Below, one piece after another: positions 1 to 9,991 of a stretch of DNA of 64,000 nt (positions are counted from its first letter, which is position 1; each line of letters begins with the position of its first letter). The DNA is from an uncultured Holophagaceae bacterium. GTDB lineage: Bacteria > Acidobacteriota > Holophagae > Holophagales > Holophagaceae. Position numbers and translations under genes: made by a program. The DNA lies in the NCBI GenBank assembly GCA_903913215.1, contig CAIWKE010000011.1:1-64000 (forward strand), written 5' to 3'. Under the pieces are notes generated by a model that searched no databases, had not been told where the DNA came from, and saw only the letters and a program-made list of their open reading frames with translations.

Positions 1-2
1 AC

Positions 3-137
3 TTTCCCATCCACACCAGCCTGATCGAAGGCGTGAACAACAAGATCAAGCTCATCAAGCGCATTGGCTACGGCTACCGGGACGATGCCTACTTCTTCCT
101 CAAAGTCCGCTCAGCCTTCCCCGGAATTCCCGGATGA
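3..137 (+). mobile_element. C-terminal fragment of ISL3-family transposase (cut by window start)
   Basis: Frame from nt 3 reads FPIHTSLIEGVNNKIKLIKRIGYGYRDDAYFFLKVRSAFPGIPG*, typical ISL3 transposase C-terminus. Confidence 0.8.
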
Positions 138-240
138 ACCCGAAATATTGGTCGTAAGTCTTCCGGTCGGCGCCATTGATGAGGTGCAGTAGGCGGATGC
201 GCCAGTGGCCGTGGGTCACGATGGCTTCGTCGAAGTCCAT
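100..240 (-). pseudogene. N-terminal fragment of a CZB (chemoreceptor zinc-binding) domain protein, truncated next to the transposase fragment
   Basis: Minus-strand translation from 240: MDFDEAIVTHGHWRIRLLHLINGADRKTYDQYFGFIREFRGRLSGL*; H-x-x-W-x-x-x-L CZB-like start, then runs into IS sequence. Confidence 0.6.
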
Positions 241-528
241 GTCTCCTCCGGGGCTCCTGTGGGAATCGATGGATACGCGGAAAAGGCACGATCAGGGGCC
301 AGGGGCCTTACTGATCGCGCCTTCGACTCACGGGACTCAAACCCGCCTGGCAAGCCATTCTGCCCCACGGGCGGAATTTGAAATCTGCTCTAGTGTTAAA
401 TATTCTGCTTATCGGCCCACCTCAGCCAAAATCAGGAGCTTCATGGGCATGGGTGGAGTGTGGGCCGATAAGCAGGAAATATTATCAAATAACTAAAAGT
501 CAGTCTGAAATCTCGTGGCCTGGACAGT

Positions 529-1257
529 TCAGATCAGACCCGCCATGAGCGCTATTTTGACCAGAGACACGGAGTTGTGAAGGTTCAGTTTGGCCAGGAT
601 GTGGCTGCGGTGGACGTCCACTGTGCGGTGGCTGATGCCCAGCCGGGGGGCGATCTCTTTAGATGAGGCCCCATCGCCGATGAGCCGGAGGACGTCCATT
701 TCCCGGCGCGTCAGGCGGGCTTCCAGGAGCTGCCCCAGGGCCGAGGGTTCCGGTCCGGCCCCCTCCTCCGCTGCCAGGGCCTCGCTCAGCTGGCGTCGCT
801 GATCGGTCAACTGGATGTGCTGGATCAGAGCCTCATCCACCGCCTGCCGAATGACATCCCCGTGCACAGGCTTGGCCAGGAACCGGAATACCTGGCCCTG
901 GTTGACGGCGCGGATGGCCATGGGCAGATCCCCCTGGCCCGTGAGCATGATCCGCACGGTATCCGGGACCAGCTCGCGGCAGTGAATCAGGAGGTCGATG
1001 CCGTTCATACCGGGCATCTGGTAATCGGCCACCAGCACGGCAGGCGCCCCCAGCTCGACGATTAGCTCCAGGGCCTGGGCACCGGAGGTGGCCGTGCGGA
1101 TCCTGAACTGGTCGCAGAGGCTGCGCCGCAGGCTGTCCAGCAGGCGGGGCTCATCGTCCACGAAGAGCACCCAGGCGGACGGGGCGGACGGGATGGAAGC
1201 TGCCCCGGGGAGGACCTCCTGGACGGGGCTGAGGGTGCTGATCATGGGCGTCAGCAT
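529..1257 (-). CDS. Two-component response regulator, REC + LuxR-type HTH
   Basis: VLFVDDEPRLLDSL...LVADYQMPGMNGIDLL...LTRREMDVLRLIGDGASSKEIAPRLGISHRTVDVHRSHILAKL. Confidence 0.92.
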   Translation of the reverse strand: MLTPMISTLSPVQEVLPGAASIPSAPSAWVLFVDDEPRLLDSLRRSLCDQFRIRTATSGAQALELIVELGAPAVLVADYQMPGMNGIDLLIHCRELVPDTVRIMLTGQGDLPMAIRAVNQGQVFRFLAKPVHGDVIRQAVDEALIQHIQLTDQRRQLSEALAAEEGAGPEPSALGQLLEARLTRREMDVLRLIGDGASSKEIAPRLGISHRTVDVHRSHILAKLNLHNSVSLVKIALMAGLI

Positions 1258-1853
1258 GGGGACGCCAAGGTGCGGGAGGTGGTGCGGTTGATGCGGGTCT
1301 TCTCCAGGAGGCGACCGCCCCCGGGCGCCGGAACCTTGAAACCCTCACGTCGATAGCTGTCGAGCTTGTTTCGCACCGTACGAAGCGCGATGCCCAGCCG
1401 TGCCGCGCACTGGCTGCGATTGCCCCGCAGGGCGTGCAGGGTGCTGAGGATCCAGAAACGCTCCAGCTTCTCCAGGCTGAGACCCAGGTTGAGGGAGACG
1501 GGGCGCCCCAGGGCCACCTCCGTGAGCGGCTGTTCTGGATCGGCCAGGTGGACCCGGGCCTGCAGGCTCTCCGCCAACAGCGCCGTGGAAGCCTGGATGA
1601 CCTCCAGGTGCTTCTGGAAGGATTGCAGGTGAAAGGCCTCCTGAAACAGTTCGTTCCAGAGCAGGGCCTCGCCCTTCTGGCCAGGTAGGATCTCGCCCGA
1701 GGCGGCCACCACACGGCGCTGGTTCTCCTCCACCAGGCTGCGCAGCCGCTGGGTGGTGGCCTGGATCTGGGCCAGGGCCTCTTCGCCCAGGGCCAGGCTG
1801 TCCACCGGGCCTGGGAGTCGCGAGGTCGCCGTCGTTGGTTGCGGATTAGTCAT
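1251..1853 (-). CDS. Fis-type HTH regulatory protein
   Basis: C-terminal ALRGNRSQCAARLGIALRTVRNKLDSYRREGF resembles Fis/NtrC C-terminal HTH; overlaps the downstream response regulator start. Confidence 0.7.
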   Translation of the reverse strand: MTNPQPTTATSRLPGPVDSLALGEEALAQIQATTQRLRSLVEENQRRVVAASGEILPGQKGEALLWNELFQEAFHLQSFQKHLEVIQASTALLAESLQARVHLADPEQPLTEVALGRPVSLNLGLSLEKLERFWILSTLHALRGNRSQCAARLGIALRTVRNKLDSYRREGFKVPAPGGGRLLEKTRINRTTSRTLASPC

Positions 1854-2283
1854 GGTCTGCCTTCCTCCCGGTCTGCCGCCACAAGCCTCGACAGGTTCGG
1901 GTGATCATGATGAAGGCTAGTGGGTGCGAGGGTTTCCAGCCATAAGCTCGATCACCTAGCCGGTGACTTGACGGAGTCAGCGCTGCGCGAAAGGCTTTCG
2001 ATGCAACGGCCTGGTGGCGCAATGGTGAATTATTCGGAGTTACCAGGACCTGGCCACGGTATCGTCTTCATGCCTCAGCCCGGCTCGGTCCGGGCCTCTG
2101 GAGCTCCCGTGTCTTCTGAACTCATCCCCAACGCCAAGCTCATCGCCTTGCTGCGACGGTTCATGATGGAGCACGCCAAGTCTGCCACGCGGTCCGTCTG
2201 CCTCTGTCCCATCTGCGTGGATGCCCGCAAACTGTTGGAGAAGGCCTACCCTCATAATCCTGGCCGCTGAGCGGGAGTTGAGC

Positions 2284-2937
2284 ATGCGCTTCATCCTTGA
2301 GCAGGTGCGCACCGGCGGGGACCGGAACTTCGGCTACCTGCTGGGAGATCGGGAGGCAGGGGAGGGCGTTCTCATCGATCCCTCCTTCGACCCGGAGCTG
2401 CTGGTGGCCCGGGCTCGGGCCCAGGGCCTGCGCATCACGGCCATCCTCAACACCCACGGCCATGCGGACCACAGCAACGGCAATGCCCAGGCCCGGACCC
2501 TCACTGGGGCACCGGTGCTGGGGGGACCGGGCCATCCGGAGCCCCTGGATCGGGTGCTGGAGGACGGGGAGCGCCTGCCCTTCGGCGCCTTCCACCTTGG
2601 CGTGTGGCGGGTGCCTGGTCACTGCCCGGACCACCTGGCCTTCCTCGTGGAGGAATGGGCTGCGGGGATCACTGGGGACCTCCTCTTCGTGGGCAAGGTG
2701 GGTGGCACCACCAGCTCCGCGGATGCCCGCACCGAGTGGGTGAGCCTCCAGCGCCTGCTGCGGGACTGGCCTGAGCACACGACCCTCTGGCCGGGCCACG
2801 ACTACGGCGCCCGACCCAGCTCCACCCTGGCCTGGGAGCGGGCCACCAACCCCTTCCTGCTCTGTGCCGATGTCGAGGCCTTCGTGCAGCTGAAGGCCGA
2901 CTGGCCCGAATTCAAGGTCCGACACGGGTTGAGGTAG
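2284..2937 (+). CDS. MBL-fold metallo-hydrolase (glyoxalase II-like)
   Basis: NTHGHADHSNGN motif; MRFILEQ start after GAGTTGAGC chosen over upstream ATG at 2221. Confidence 0.9.
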   Translation: MRFILEQVRTGGDRNFGYLLGDREAGEGVLIDPSFDPELLVARARAQGLRITAILNTHGHADHSNGNAQARTLTGAPVLGGPGHPEPLDRVLEDGERLPFGAFHLGVWRVPGHCPDHLAFLVEEWAAGITGDLLFVGKVGGTTSSADARTEWVSLQRLLRDWPEHTTLWPGHDYGARPSSTLAWERATNPFLLCADVEAFVQLKADWPEFKVRHGLR

Positions 2938-2979
2938 GCGTCTCGGCTATCCTTGGGGACGTCCCCGAAAGGCTAAGCC

Positions 2980-3993
2980 ATGACTGAAACCGCCATCACC
3001 TTCGACGACGTGCTGCTCGTCCCTGCCTATAATCACCACGAGTCCCGACGCATCGTGGATATCGGCATGACGGACAAGACGGGTCGCCTGACGCTCGAAC
3101 TGCCGATCATGACGGCCAACATGGACACCATCACCGAGGACGGCATGGCCAACTTTATCGGTGAGCGGGGGGGCATCGGCACCCTGCACCGGTTCTGCTC
3201 CGTGGAAGACAACCTGGCCATGTTCAAGCGCTGCACCACCAAGGCCTTCGTCTCAGTGGGCACCTCCGAGAAGGAGATGGAGCGCGTGGAAGCCTTGCGC
3301 GATGCTGGGGCCGAGTACTACTGTGTGGACGTGGCCCACGGCCACGCCAAGTATGTGGGGAAGATGGTCAAGCGCATGCGCCTCATGCTGCCCAATGCCT
3401 GCATCATGGTGGGCAACGTGGCCACCTACGCGGGCGCGGACTACCTGGCCTCGGTGAAGGCCGACATCATCAAGGTGGGCATCGGCCCTGGCAGCGTGTG
3501 CACCACCCGCATCAAGACGGGCTTCGGCGTGCCCCAGCTCACGGCCATCCGGGAATGCGCCCGGGCGGACCGTTCCATCGTGGCCGATGGCGGCCTCCGC
3601 CACCCCGGCGACATCGTGAAGGCCCTGGCCTTCGGTGCGGACTTCGTCATGGTGGGCGGCATGTTGGCGGGCACGCGGCCCACCCCCGGTGAGCCCCTCC
3701 TCGATGAGCAGGGCCAGCCCACCCACAAGAGCTACCGCGGCATGGCCAGCAAGGAGGCCGCGGATGACCACCTGGGCGGGCTGACGGGCTGGAAGACCGC
3801 CGAAGGCGTGTCCACCAAGGTGCCCTACCGGGAGGACGAGGAAGACATCATCGCCGACATTGTGGGCGGCCTGCGCTCGGGCCTCACCTACGCCGGCGCC
3901 AACACCATCCGCGAGCTGCAGCGCAAGCTGAACTACATGGTGATCTCCCAGGCCGCCCGTGTGGAAAGCTTGCCGCACAAGCTCATGCAGTAG
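2980..3993 (+). CDS. guaC: GMP reductase / IMP dehydrogenase family (no CBS domains, GMP reductase-like)
   Basis: TFDDVLLVPA...GIGPGSVCTTRIKTGFGVPQL...IVADGGLRHPGDIVKALAFGADFVMVGGMLAGT; 337 aa. Confidence 0.85.
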   Translation: MTETAITFDDVLLVPAYNHHESRRIVDIGMTDKTGRLTLELPIMTANMDTITEDGMANFIGERGGIGTLHRFCSVEDNLAMFKRCTTKAFVSVGTSEKEMERVEALRDAGAEYYCVDVAHGHAKYVGKMVKRMRLMLPNACIMVGNVATYAGADYLASVKADIIKVGIGPGSVCTTRIKTGFGVPQLTAIRECARADRSIVADGGLRHPGDIVKALAFGADFVMVGGMLAGTRPTPGEPLLDEQGQPTHKSYRGMASKEAADDHLGGLTGWKTAEGVSTKVPYREDEEDIIADIVGGLRSGLTYAGANTIRELQRKLNYMVISQAARVESLPHKLMQ

Positions 3994-4005
3994 TCATCCC
4001 AGTAC

Positions 4006-4039
4006 AGGAAAAGGCCCCTCGATGAGGGGCCTTTTCCTT
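4006..4039. terminator. Bidirectional intrinsic terminator between convergent genes
   Basis: aggaaaaggcccctc-gat-gaggggccttttcct inverted repeat with T-run. Confidence 0.85.
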
Positions 4040-4052
4040 GGGTGGGGTACTA

Positions 4053-7000
4053 CTAGAACTTCACGCGCACGCCGAACTGCATCTCGCGGGTGTTCTGGTC
4101 GAGGGTGTTGAGGTAGCCGTAGGTGGCAGAGCCGGCCGTGGTCTGGTTGGTGCTGAAGTTGGCCCAGTTGAGGACGTTGAAGATGTCGATGTTGGCTTCC
4201 ACCTCGAACTTGGGGCCGATCTTCCAGCCGCGGGTGAAGCGGAGGCTGGAGGACTTGGTGGCAGGCTGGCGCTGGGCGTTCCGGCCGCCGTAGCCGGGGG
4301 CGTAGTCGTTGGTGCCGCCGTCCCCGTTGAGGTCGCTGGAAGCCAGGGTGGAGAAGGGCAGGCCGGTCTGGTAGGTGACCATGGCCATGCCGCGGACGCC
4401 CCAGTAGATGGGGAAGTAACCCGCGAAGACTCCGCGGAATTTCGCATCGTAGTCGCCGGGGGCCAGGTTGGCCTGGGGATCAGCGGGGTTGTTGCTGTTG
4501 GAGGCGGCAGACAGGCCGTTGGTGTTCCGCTCGTTGGAGTTGATGTCCTTGGCGCTGGCGAAGGACAGGCTGCTCTGGAAGCCGAAGCCGCTGTCAGACT
4601 GGCGGGCCGCCGTCAGCATTAAGGCCTTGTAGTTGCCCTTGCCGGCATTCTGGGACAGGAAAACATCGCCGAAGCCCGTGAGGTCCACGCGACGACCGCG
4701 CACGATGGCGAAGCCTGGGCGGGCCGTGGTGACACCGGCGCCGATCTTGTTCGTGAAGGAGTTCAAGGTGGTGGCGTAGCCGTCGTTGTAGTAGCCGTTG
4801 GGATTGATGGTGCCATCGGCGTTCTTCTGCCAGAGGTTGATGTCCCGGAAGTACTGCTCGTTCTCGAAATCGGCATAGGCGAGGCGGACGCCCAGCACCA
4901 CGGCGTTCGGCAGCTTGTGCTCGAGGCCCAGGCTCGCGCGCTTGGCCTTGAACAGCTTGTTGTCGGGATCCCAGAGCTGGCCCGTGAGGGTGGGCGCGGC
5001 GGTCACCAGGCCCAGGAGGGAGGGCTGGTCCAGCTTGGTGAGGGTGGTCCCACCGGCCGTGCGGTTGGCATAGGAGAGCACACCGCTGTTCCAGGCCGCC
5101 AACTGAGACTGGGTGATGGTGTAGACGGAGATCGTCTTGCCATTGGAGGTCATGGTGTTGGAGACCGTCAGGCTGGGGTTTGGGCTGCTGAACCAGCCGT
5201 AGCCGCCCCGCAGCATCGTGGTGCCCTTGCCATCGAGGTCATAGGTGAAGCCGATGCGCGGATCGATGGCGGTGCTGCTGTTGGGGGCGTCCAGACCCAC
5301 GAGCTGGGCGTTGGGACGCGGGTTGTCGGCCTGGTCCTCCTTGGTGGCGCGGAAGCCACCGGTGAGGGTCAGACGGTGGTCCAGGAGACCCGAGTACTGG
5401 GCCTGGAGGTAGCCGCCGAAGCGGCGGGAGCTATAGTCGATCCAGCCGCCGGTGGGGCTGATGGAGCCCTTGTAGGAGACCGTGTTCGCGGCGGTGAGGG
5501 TGCCAGTCTTCCAGGCGTTCGCCGTGGCGTAGTCATTGAACTGGAAGTAGCCGCCCAGGTACTGGGGGAACAGGTTCTGGTAGTGGAACCACTGCAGATC
5601 CGCGCCGGCCTTGAAGGTCCAGTCGCCCTTGGTGTAGGTGAGATTGTCGATGAGCTGCTTGGAGAACTCGTTCAGACCGCTGGGGCTGGCCCAGTACTGG
5701 CCGGCGGAGAAGCCGGTGAAGCCGCCACCGGAAACGATGATTTCCGGCGTGGCCATGGAAGCGGAGGCGCGGGGACGGCGCTCGGTGCCGATCTGCAGGC
5801 GGGCCTCGTTGGTCATGTTGGGGCTGAGCAGGCTGGTGAGCTCAGCGACCCAGGAGATGCTGCTGATGTCGTCAGTGTAGTTGCCGCTCTGGCCGATGGA
5901 GCCGACAGGGAAGGTGCCGTTCTCGTTCGTGAACTTCTGGGTATTCACACGGAAGTTGAAGCGGTGGTCCTCGTTGATGGTCCAGTCCAGGCGGGCGAAG
6001 ACGGTGGTGTTCTTTTTGTCGTTGATGACGCCCAGGCCGTTCTCGGAGGCCAGGGTGTGACCGTTGGCGCCCACCGGGATGTTGCCGAAGTTGGTCATGA
6101 AGGTGCCGAACTGGGTCAGGGAGTTGTTGCCCGTGGCTCCCTGGTTCTGGAAGGCGGTAGTCGAATTCTGACTGTAGGTCTGCGTCTCCAGGCCCAGGAA
6201 GAAGTGCAGCTTGTCCTTGATGATCGGGCCACCGAAGGTGAAGTTGTACTGCTTCTGGGAGAACTCCCGGGTCCGGGAGGCGGTGGTGTTCGTCGTGGCG
6301 CTCGTCGGCTGAGGCACGGGCTTCATGAGGGCCACAAGGCTCGAGGGCCGGAACTGCATCAGGAGGGACCCGGCAAAGTCGTTGGTCCCGGTCTTGGAGA
6401 CGGCGTTGATGATGCCGCCGACCGCATCACCATACTGGGGATCGAAGGCGTCCTGGATGACCTGGAGTTCCTTGATGGTGTCCAGACCGAAGGCGAAGGG
6501 GATCGCCACACCGCCGCGCTGCTCGCCGTAGAAGTTCGAGTTGTAGCTCGCCCCGTCAATGGTGAGGTTGTTCATGATGCCGCGTCCGCCCTCCATGAGC
6601 TGGCGGCCAGGGGTTGTGGGATCGGTCACGGCGCCAGGCGTCATGCGGACGAGGTCCGTGAAGTTGCGGCCGTTGAGGGGGATGCCCTGCACCATTTTCT
6701 CGTCGATGGTGGTCAGGGTGTTCACCTGGGTGGCATCGAGGCCCTGGGCGGAACCCAGCACCACGACCGTGGCGGCGGCCTCGGCCTTGTCCAGCGTGAA
6801 GGTGCTGGTGGTGGCCTGGCCCAGGCTGACCCGGAGCGAGGAGTCCTTCACGGAGGACATGCCCTTGGCCTGGACAGTCACATCGTAGGGGCCGATGGGC
6901 AGCAGGGAGAAGGTGAACTCACCCTGGGCATTGGTGCTGGTGGTCCGGCTGAGGCCGGTCTCCTGGTTGCGGATGGTAACGGTGGCCGAAGCCACCACAC

Positions 7001-7121
7001 CGGCGCCCTTGACGCGGACGGTGCCCTTGAGGGCGCCAGACGTGAGACTGGACTGGGCCTGGGCCACGGTGGCACAAGTCAGGGCGGTGAGGAGGAGGAG
7101 GGGGGTTCGATAGCGCTGCAT
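4053..7121 (-). CDS. TonB-dependent receptor, Oar-like with carboxypeptidase regulatory-like N-terminal domain
   Basis: Signal peptide; GTVRVKGAGVVASATVTIRNQETG...; IPLNGRNFTDLVRMTPG...; GGPIIKDKLHFFLGLE; terminal F. Confidence 0.9.
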   Translation of the reverse strand: MQRYRTPLLLLTALTCATVAQAQSSLTSGALKGTVRVKGAGVVASATVTIRNQETGLSRTTSTNAQGEFTFSLLPIGPYDVTVQAKGMSSVKDSSLRVSLGQATTSTFTLDKAEAAATVVVLGSAQGLDATQVNTLTTIDEKMVQGIPLNGRNFTDLVRMTPGAVTDPTTPGRQLMEGGRGIMNNLTIDGASYNSNFYGEQRGGVAIPFAFGLDTIKELQVIQDAFDPQYGDAVGGIINAVSKTGTNDFAGSLLMQFRPSSLVALMKPVPQPTSATTNTTASRTREFSQKQYNFTFGGPIIKDKLHFFLGLETQTYSQNSTTAFQNQGATGNNSLTQFGTFMTNFGNIPVGANGHTLASENGLGVINDKKNTTVFARLDWTINEDHRFNFRVNTQKFTNENGTFPVGSIGQSGNYTDDISSISWVAELTSLLSPNMTNEARLQIGTERRPRASASMATPEIIVSGGGFTGFSAGQYWASPSGLNEFSKQLIDNLTYTKGDWTFKAGADLQWFHYQNLFPQYLGGYFQFNDYATANAWKTGTLTAANTVSYKGSISPTGGWIDYSSRRFGGYLQAQYSGLLDHRLTLTGGFRATKEDQADNPRPNAQLVGLDAPNSSTAIDPRIGFTYDLDGKGTTMLRGGYGWFSSPNPSLTVSNTMTSNGKTISVYTITQSQLAAWNSGVLSYANRTAGGTTLTKLDQPSLLGLVTAAPTLTGQLWDPDNKLFKAKRASLGLEHKLPNAVVLGVRLAYADFENEQYFRDINLWQKNADGTINPNGYYNDGYATTLNSFTNKIGAGVTTARPGFAIVRGRRVDLTGFGDVFLSQNAGKGNYKALMLTAARQSDSGFGFQSSLSFASAKDINSNERNTNGLSAASNSNNPADPQANLAPGDYDAKFRGVFAGYFPIYWGVRGMAMVTYQTGLPFSTLASSDLNGDGGTNDYAPGYGGRNAQRQPATKSSSLRFTRGWKIGPKFEVEANIDIFNVLNWANFSTNQTTAGSATYGYLNTLDQNTREMQFGVRVKF

Positions 7122-7371
7122 GCAAGGTCTCCTAGGCTCGGGGCCTGTTAGGGGGGAACCTCAAGGGTAGAACGGAGTGCCAGTCCTGGGCAGGGCCGGA
7201 TTGCCCCGTCCCTGCTGCAAATTGCGTTCGGTTTCTCGATTTTGTCCAAACCCGGGGATCTTGGTCTCCAGGCTGTGAAAAGACAACCCGACGGCTCCCA
7301 CCAAGGCGCTGAAGGCCCCTGGAAAGTGCGGCGTTTCCTTGTAGAATCAAGGGTTCCAGTGGAGTCGACCC

Positions 7372-9798
7372 ATGCCCTTCCAGCCCCTGACCCAGGAACC
7401 CGAGATCCAGCGCCGCTGGCTCGAGTCCGGCGCCTTCCACGCCAAACGGGCTGCGGAACTGCTGCCGGGCTCCAAAACCTTTTACATGCTGGTCATGCTG
7501 CCGTATCCCAGCGGCCGCATCCACATGGGGCATGTGCGCAACTACACCCTGGGGGATGTCACGGCCCGGTTCCGCCGCATGCGGGGCTTCGAGGTCATGC
7601 ACCCCCTGGGCTGGGACAGCTTCGGCCTCCCCGCCGAAAACGCCGCCATCAAGCACGGCATCCACCCAGCAATCTGGACCCGCTCCAACATTGAGGAGAT
7701 GAAGGGGCAGATCCAGAAGATGGGCATCAGCTACGACTGGGAGCGCGAGATCGCCAGCTTCCAGGACGACTACTACCGTTGGAACCAGTGGCTCTTCCTG
7801 AAGATGTGGGAGCGTGGCGATGTGTTCCGCGCCATGCGCACCGTTAACTGGTGCGAGGCCCTGGGAACCGTGTTGGCCAACGAGCAGGTGGTGGACGGCA
7901 AGGATGAGCGCACGGGTCACCCCGTCACGCAAAAGCCCCTGGAGCAGTACTTCTTCAAGACCACCAAGTATGCGGACGAGTTGCTGGCCTGCATGGATGG
8001 CCTGGATTGGCCTGAGAACGTGAAGACCATGCAGAAGCACTGGATCGGCCGCTCCGAGGGGGCCCGCATGGCCTTCGACCTGGAACAGGGTGGCCAGGTC
8101 GAAGTGTTCACAACGCGCCTGGACACCCTCTTCGGCGTCACCTTCATGGCCCTCAGCACGGAGCACCCGGTCATCGAGGAGGCCGCCAAGACCGATCGCG
8201 CCCTCCAGGCCTTCTGCGACTCTGTGGCTGCCGTGAGTCGCGAGGACCGCCTCACCAACGATGTGAAGCTGGGCCACCGCACGGCCCTCTCGGTCATCCA
8301 CCCCTTCACTGGTGAGAAGGTGCCAGTCTTCGCCGCCAACTACGTGCTCATGGACTACGGCACCGGCGCCGTCATGGGCGTGCCCGCCCACGACGAGCGG
8401 GACTTCGAGTTCGCCACCAAGTACGGCCTGCCCATCCCCAAGGTCATCGAGTCCGAGAGCGAATGGGATCTGGGCACTCTGGTGAACAGCGGCGAATTCA
8501 CCGGAATGAAGAGCGAAGACGCGGTCACAGCCATGGTCGCCAAGCTGGGCGAGCGCGCCGCCAAGACCACCACCTACAAGCTCAAGGACTGGGGCCTCAG
8601 CCGCCAGCGCTACTGGGGCACGCCCATCCCCACCGTGCACTGCTCCAGCTGCGGCGTTGTCCCCGAGAAGCCCGAGAACCTCCCTGTGCGTCTCCCCGAG
8701 GATGTCGCCTTCCACGGCGTCGGTCCCAGCCCTCTTACGACATCCCATTCCTTCTTGGACACGAAGTGTCCAAGCTGTGGCGCGGCCGCTCGTCGTGAGA
8801 CCGATACGATGGACACCTTCGTGGACAGCAGTTGGTACTGGCTGCGCTACCTGGATCCCAAGAACACCGAGCTGCCCTTCGCCAAGGCCGAAAGCGACGC
8901 CTGGATGCCCGTGGACCTCTACGTGGGCGGCATCGAGCACGCCACCATGCACCTCATCTACGCCCGCTATTTCTACAAAGTGCTGCGGGACCTGGGACTG
9001 GCCAGCGGCCCCGAGCCCTTCCAGAAGCTCATCTGCCAGGGCATGGTGCTGAAGGACGGCTCGAAGATGAGCAAGTCCAAGGGCAACATCGTGGATCCCG
9101 ACGAAGTGATCTCGCGCTACGGCGCCGATGCCCTGCGCCTCTTCATGATCTTCGCGGCCCCCATTGAAAAGGAGATCGACTGGACCGGCTTTGAGGGCAT
9201 CGAGGGTGCCAGCCGCTTCCTCAAGCGCGTCACGCGCATGGTGGACGATCATGCGGTCTCCACCGAGCCCCTGCCCACGAAGGAGCAACTTAGCGCTGAG
9301 GAGAAGACCTTACTCCTCAAGCTCAACCAGACCATCGCCCGCCTCACGGACGACCTGGAACGCCGCTACCAGTTCAATACCGTGGTCTCGGGCCTCATGG
9401 AGTTGTCCAACGCCCTGCTGGACCTGCCTGCCACGGCGCCTCATCGCGGGGCAGTCATGCAGCACGCCCTGGACGCCTTCGTACGCATGATGTCCCCGGT
9501 GGCGCCGCACCTCGCGGAACAGCTCTGGACCTCCCTGGGCCACCCCGGTCTCGTCATGAAGGCCGCCTGGCCCGAGGCGGACGCCGCCTTCCTTGAGGCT
9601 GACGAAGTGCTCGTGATCGTGCAGGTGAATGGCAAAGTGCGGGGTCGCCTGACTCTGCCCGCCAGCGCCACCGAGGACCAGCGCCGCGCAGCCGCCCTGG
9701 CCTGCCCCGAGGCTCAGTCCCACCTGGCGGGCAAAGAGATCGTCAAAGTCGTCCTGCCCCCGGGCGGGAAGCTCGTGAGCATCGTGGTCAAAGGCTGA
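7372..9798 (+). CDS. leuS: Leucyl-tRNA synthetase
   Basis: LPYPSGRIHMGHVRNYTLGD and KMSKSKGNIVDPD signatures; 808 aa. Confidence 0.98.
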   Translation: MPFQPLTQEPEIQRRWLESGAFHAKRAAELLPGSKTFYMLVMLPYPSGRIHMGHVRNYTLGDVTARFRRMRGFEVMHPLGWDSFGLPAENAAIKHGIHPAIWTRSNIEEMKGQIQKMGISYDWEREIASFQDDYYRWNQWLFLKMWERGDVFRAMRTVNWCEALGTVLANEQVVDGKDERTGHPVTQKPLEQYFFKTTKYADELLACMDGLDWPENVKTMQKHWIGRSEGARMAFDLEQGGQVEVFTTRLDTLFGVTFMALSTEHPVIEEAAKTDRALQAFCDSVAAVSREDRLTNDVKLGHRTALSVIHPFTGEKVPVFAANYVLMDYGTGAVMGVPAHDERDFEFATKYGLPIPKVIESESEWDLGTLVNSGEFTGMKSEDAVTAMVAKLGERAAKTTTYKLKDWGLSRQRYWGTPIPTVHCSSCGVVPEKPENLPVRLPEDVAFHGVGPSPLTTSHSFLDTKCPSCGAAARRETDTMDTFVDSSWYWLRYLDPKNTELPFAKAESDAWMPVDLYVGGIEHATMHLIYARYFYKVLRDLGLASGPEPFQKLICQGMVLKDGSKMSKSKGNIVDPDEVISRYGADALRLFMIFAAPIEKEIDWTGFEGIEGASRFLKRVTRMVDDHAVSTEPLPTKEQLSAEEKTLLLKLNQTIARLTDDLERRYQFNTVVSGLMELSNALLDLPATAPHRGAVMQHALDAFVRMMSPVAPHLAEQLWTSLGHPGLVMKAAWPEADAAFLEADEVLVIVQVNGKVRGRLTLPASATEDQRRAAALACPEAQSHLAGKEIVKVVLPPGGKLVSIVVKG

Positions 9799-9811
9799 AC
9801 CACCGATTCAA

Positions 9812-9955
9812 AAAGAAGAACACCGATAAACACCGATAAAAGCTGATGAACACCACATGAAGAAGGTCCTAGGCAGCCCGGTCAGCCATTTCTCGTTCAA
9901 TTTATTTTTATCATTTTTTTCATCAGTTATCTGTGTTTTTCGGTGTTCCCTGTCT
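9812..9955. repeat. Imperfect inverted repeat of tandem AACACCGATAAA-type units
   Basis: Left arm gaacaccgataaacaccgataaaagctgatgaacacc; reverse complement of right arm gaacaccgaaaaacacagataactgatgaaa. Confidence 0.6.
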
Positions 9956-9991
9956 TTTGGTTTTTCGTTGTTTCCAGGTTCTGGAGTTTCT

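Noticed and set aside
1920-2270. 116-aa plus-strand ORF (ends with CLCPICVDARKLLEKAYPHNPGR)
   Set aside because: Possibly a real small gene from ATG 2020, but no family match and weak start context; not supported enough to list.
4917-7151. 744-aa plus-strand ORF
   Set aside because: Antisense to a clear TonB receptor; Gly/Val/Glu-rich composition typical of high-GC antisense frames.
7132-9288. 718-aa minus-strand ORF
   Set aside because: Antisense to leuS, whose HIGH and KMSKS motifs are unambiguous.
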